Assembly: GCA_016933355.1 (NCBI GenBank)
Contig: JAFGBC010000035.1
Coordinates: 1 to 6,729, forward strand
Direction of reading: 5' to 3'
DNA: 6,729 bases
Source: Candidatus Aminicenantota bacterium
GTDB lineage: Bacteria > Acidobacteriota > Aminicenantia > Aminicenantales > JAFGBC01
The position numbers and the translations under genes were made by a program. The stretch's first letter is position 1. Each line of letters begins with the position of its first letter. This document shows positions 5,435 to 6,729 of this stretch, piece after piece. Below the pieces are notes generated by a model, which was given only the letters and a program-made list of their open reading frames with translations, ran no database searches and had not been told where the DNA came from.

Positions 5435-6729
5435 CTATTCCAGGTCGATTTCCCGGGGCGCCTTGAGGGGCGTCAGCTTGAACGCGTCGAGCGTCTTGTT
5501 CAGGACCGGGACGCCCTTGACCAAAAACTCGTTCAAGTCCGTGACGGTCTTTGCGACGGCCGCGGAGAGATCCTTCAGCTGTTCGAGGTCGGTCGCGTTC
5601 GGAGCGGCCGGGAAGCCGGAAACGGTCATCCCAAGCGTAGCGACCAGCTGATTGATGGTGCCTCCCCGCAGGGCGTTGGCGCGCGACGTGCCGGCCGCGA
5701 AAAACTCCTTGGGGACGATAGCGTCCTCGAGAGGCCGGAAGGAGGCCTCGAACGCCTGGTAGGCCGCCTGGAGGGCTCCGGCCTTGTTCTCCGGCCGGTC
5801 GAAAGCGGGCTTGAGGCTGCGGTCGATCTGGCGCCGCAGGTCCTTGGCCGCCGTCGCCGCCAGGCTCATCTTCTTATTGAGGACGAGAACCTGGTACAGG
5901 GCGTCGGCCTGAAGTTTCCGTTCGGCTTCGCTGAACGGATAGCGGGGGTCGGATTTGACGGTCGCCGTGGTTTTGCCCGTGAGATCGCCCGCGCTGACCA
6001 CGATGTCATAGTCGCCGGGAGAAACCCACGGCAGCGAGAAAAAGCCTATCGCCGGAGGCGTCGCCTTCTTGCCGTCGGGCCCGGCCGGAACGTACTGCAG
6101 GCTCCAGTATTCCCTCTGGAAGCCGGCCTTCTTGTTGAGGGGGAGCTCGGTGACGACGCGGCCGTCCTTGGACAGGACCGTGATCTTGGGCTTCTCTCCG
6201 GGCTCGGCCGCGAAGTGAACGCCGATCCCCAAGCCGTAGGAAGGATTTTTGCCCAGGAACGGCGGCTTGGAGTAGCTTTCCCGGACGCCGCCCATGAACC
6301 ACTGGACGGCCGGCCGGGAGGCAAAGACGCGGACCGGCTCGGCCAGGACCGCCTCCGACGCCTCCTGCAGGAACCCGATGTCGTCCAGGATCCAGACGCC
6401 CCGTCCGTGCGTCCCGATGATGAGGTCGTTGTCGCGGGGGTGGACGAGGAGGTCGTTGACGGCCACGGTGGGCAGGTTCGAGGCCTTTAGGTTCAGCCAA
6501 CTGCGGCCGCCGTCCCAGGAGCCGAAGACGCCGAACTCCGTGCCGACGAAGAGGAGCCTCGGGTTGCGGGCGTCTTCCCGGACGACGTGGACCCAGCCGA
6601 ACGGCAGGTTGGCGCGGAGGGAAACCCAGGTCGCGCCGAAGTCGGTCGTCTTGAAGAGATAGGTGCCGTAGTCGTCGTTCCGATGGCCGTCGAAGGCGGC
6701 GTAGGCGGTGCCCTCGGCGTGACGCGAGG
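5435..6729 (-). CDS. C-terminal part of a BNR/Asp-box (VPS10/sortilin-like) beta-propeller protein, N-terminus outside window
   Basis: The minus-strand frame is open from the right edge (6727) to TAG at 5435-5437, giving 430 residues; the N-terminal portion lies beyond the window. The GTG at 6466 is internal, because the protein reads on unbroken upstream of it. Two Asp-box repeats are visible: TTDFGATW (6626-6649) and SWDGGRSW (6497-6520), each followed by propeller-type text such as LLFVGTEFGVF and HPRDNDLIIGTHGRGVWILDD. A beta-sandwich-like segment follows (VSPGDYDIVVSAGDLTGKTTATVKSDPR), then a helical, lysine- and alanine-rich C-terminus ending EIDLE. This architecture is that of large exported proteins annotated as glycosyl hydrolase or VPS10-domain protein; no catalytic residues or enzyme activity can be identified here. 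Any signal peptide would be off-window. It converges on the operon and is probably unrelated to it in function. The family has many paralogues in Acidobacteriota-like genomes. Confidence 0.88.
   Translation of the reverse strand, partial: SRHAEGTAYAAFDGHRNDDYGTYLFKTTDFGATWVSLRANLPFGWVHVVREDARNPRLLFVGTEFGVFGSWDGGRSWLNLKASNLPTVAVNDLLVHPRDNDLIIGTHGRGVWILDDIGFLQEASEAVLAEPVRVFASRPAVQWFMGGVRESYSKPPFLGKNPSYGLGIGVHFAAEPGEKPKITVLSKDGRVVTELPLNKKAGFQREYWSLQYVPAGPDGKKATPPAIGFFSLPWVSPGDYDIVVSAGDLTGKTTATVKSDPRYPFSEAERKLQADALYQVLVLNKKMSLAATAAKDLRRQIDRSLKPAFDRPENKAGALQAAYQAFEASFRPLEDAIVPKEFFAAGTSRANALRGGTINQLVATLGMTVSGFPAAPNATDLEQLKDLSAAVAKTVTDLNEFLVKGVPVLNKTLDAFKLTPLKAPREIDLE

Noticed and set aside
6464..6466. 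GTG as the start of the minus-strand gene
   Set aside because: The same frame continues without a stop to the window edge and encodes two Asp-box repeats upstream of this codon, so it is an internal valine.
6006..6500. 164-residue minus-strand frame overlapping the beta-propeller gene
   Set aside because: Arg/Pro-rich alternative frame of a gene with unmistakable Asp-box repeats in the other minus frame.

Overview
The window carries a tightly packed five-gene cluster on the + strand (1-5415). A convergent minus-strand gene fills the right end (5435-6729). DNA is strongly GC-rich with GC-rich third codon positions, which is why many long spurious ORFs occur in other frames. No RNA gene, insertion sequence, CRISPR array, or non-coding stretch over about 20 bases was seen. 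The largest gap between genes is 19 bases.

The + strand genes, in order, are: a homocysteine S-methyltransferase lacking only its first few residues (1-866); a corrinoid-protein activator with an N-terminal [2Fe-2S] ferredoxin domain and a C-terminal ATPase-like DUF4445/RACo domain (875-2656); a corrinoid (B12-binding) methyl-carrier protein of the MtbC/MttC/MtgC type (2670-3326); a trimethylamine methyltransferase (MttB) superfamily enzyme with no in-frame amber codon (3341-4816); and a small protein resembling the C-terminal reactivation domain of B12-dependent methionine synthase (4813-5415). Gaps are 8, 13 and 14 bases, then a 4-base overlap, so one transcript is likely. Its promoter lies left of the window.

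Read together, the set looks like methionine synthase (MetH) taken apart into separate proteins. The homocysteine, cobalamin and reactivation modules are present. The folate-binding module is absent from the window, and an MttB-type enzyme sits in its place. The inferred route is: methylated amine (probably a quaternary amine) -> corrinoid protein -> homocysteine -> methionine. Two different reactivators of oxidised Co(II) cobalamin accompany it. The parts are known families. The combination and its methyl flow are inference, and the true methyl donor cannot be read from sequence.

The minus-strand gene is the C-terminal part of a large secreted-type beta-propeller protein with BNR/Asp-box repeats (sortilin/VPS10-like, often labelled 'glycosyl hydrolase'). 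Such proteins are abundant in Acidobacteriota, Aminicenantes-like lineages and Bacteroidota. Together with the corrinoid/RACo chemistry, typical of anaerobes, and the high GC, this suggests an anaerobic Acidobacteriota/Aminicenantota-like bacterium. That assignment is a low-confidence guess.
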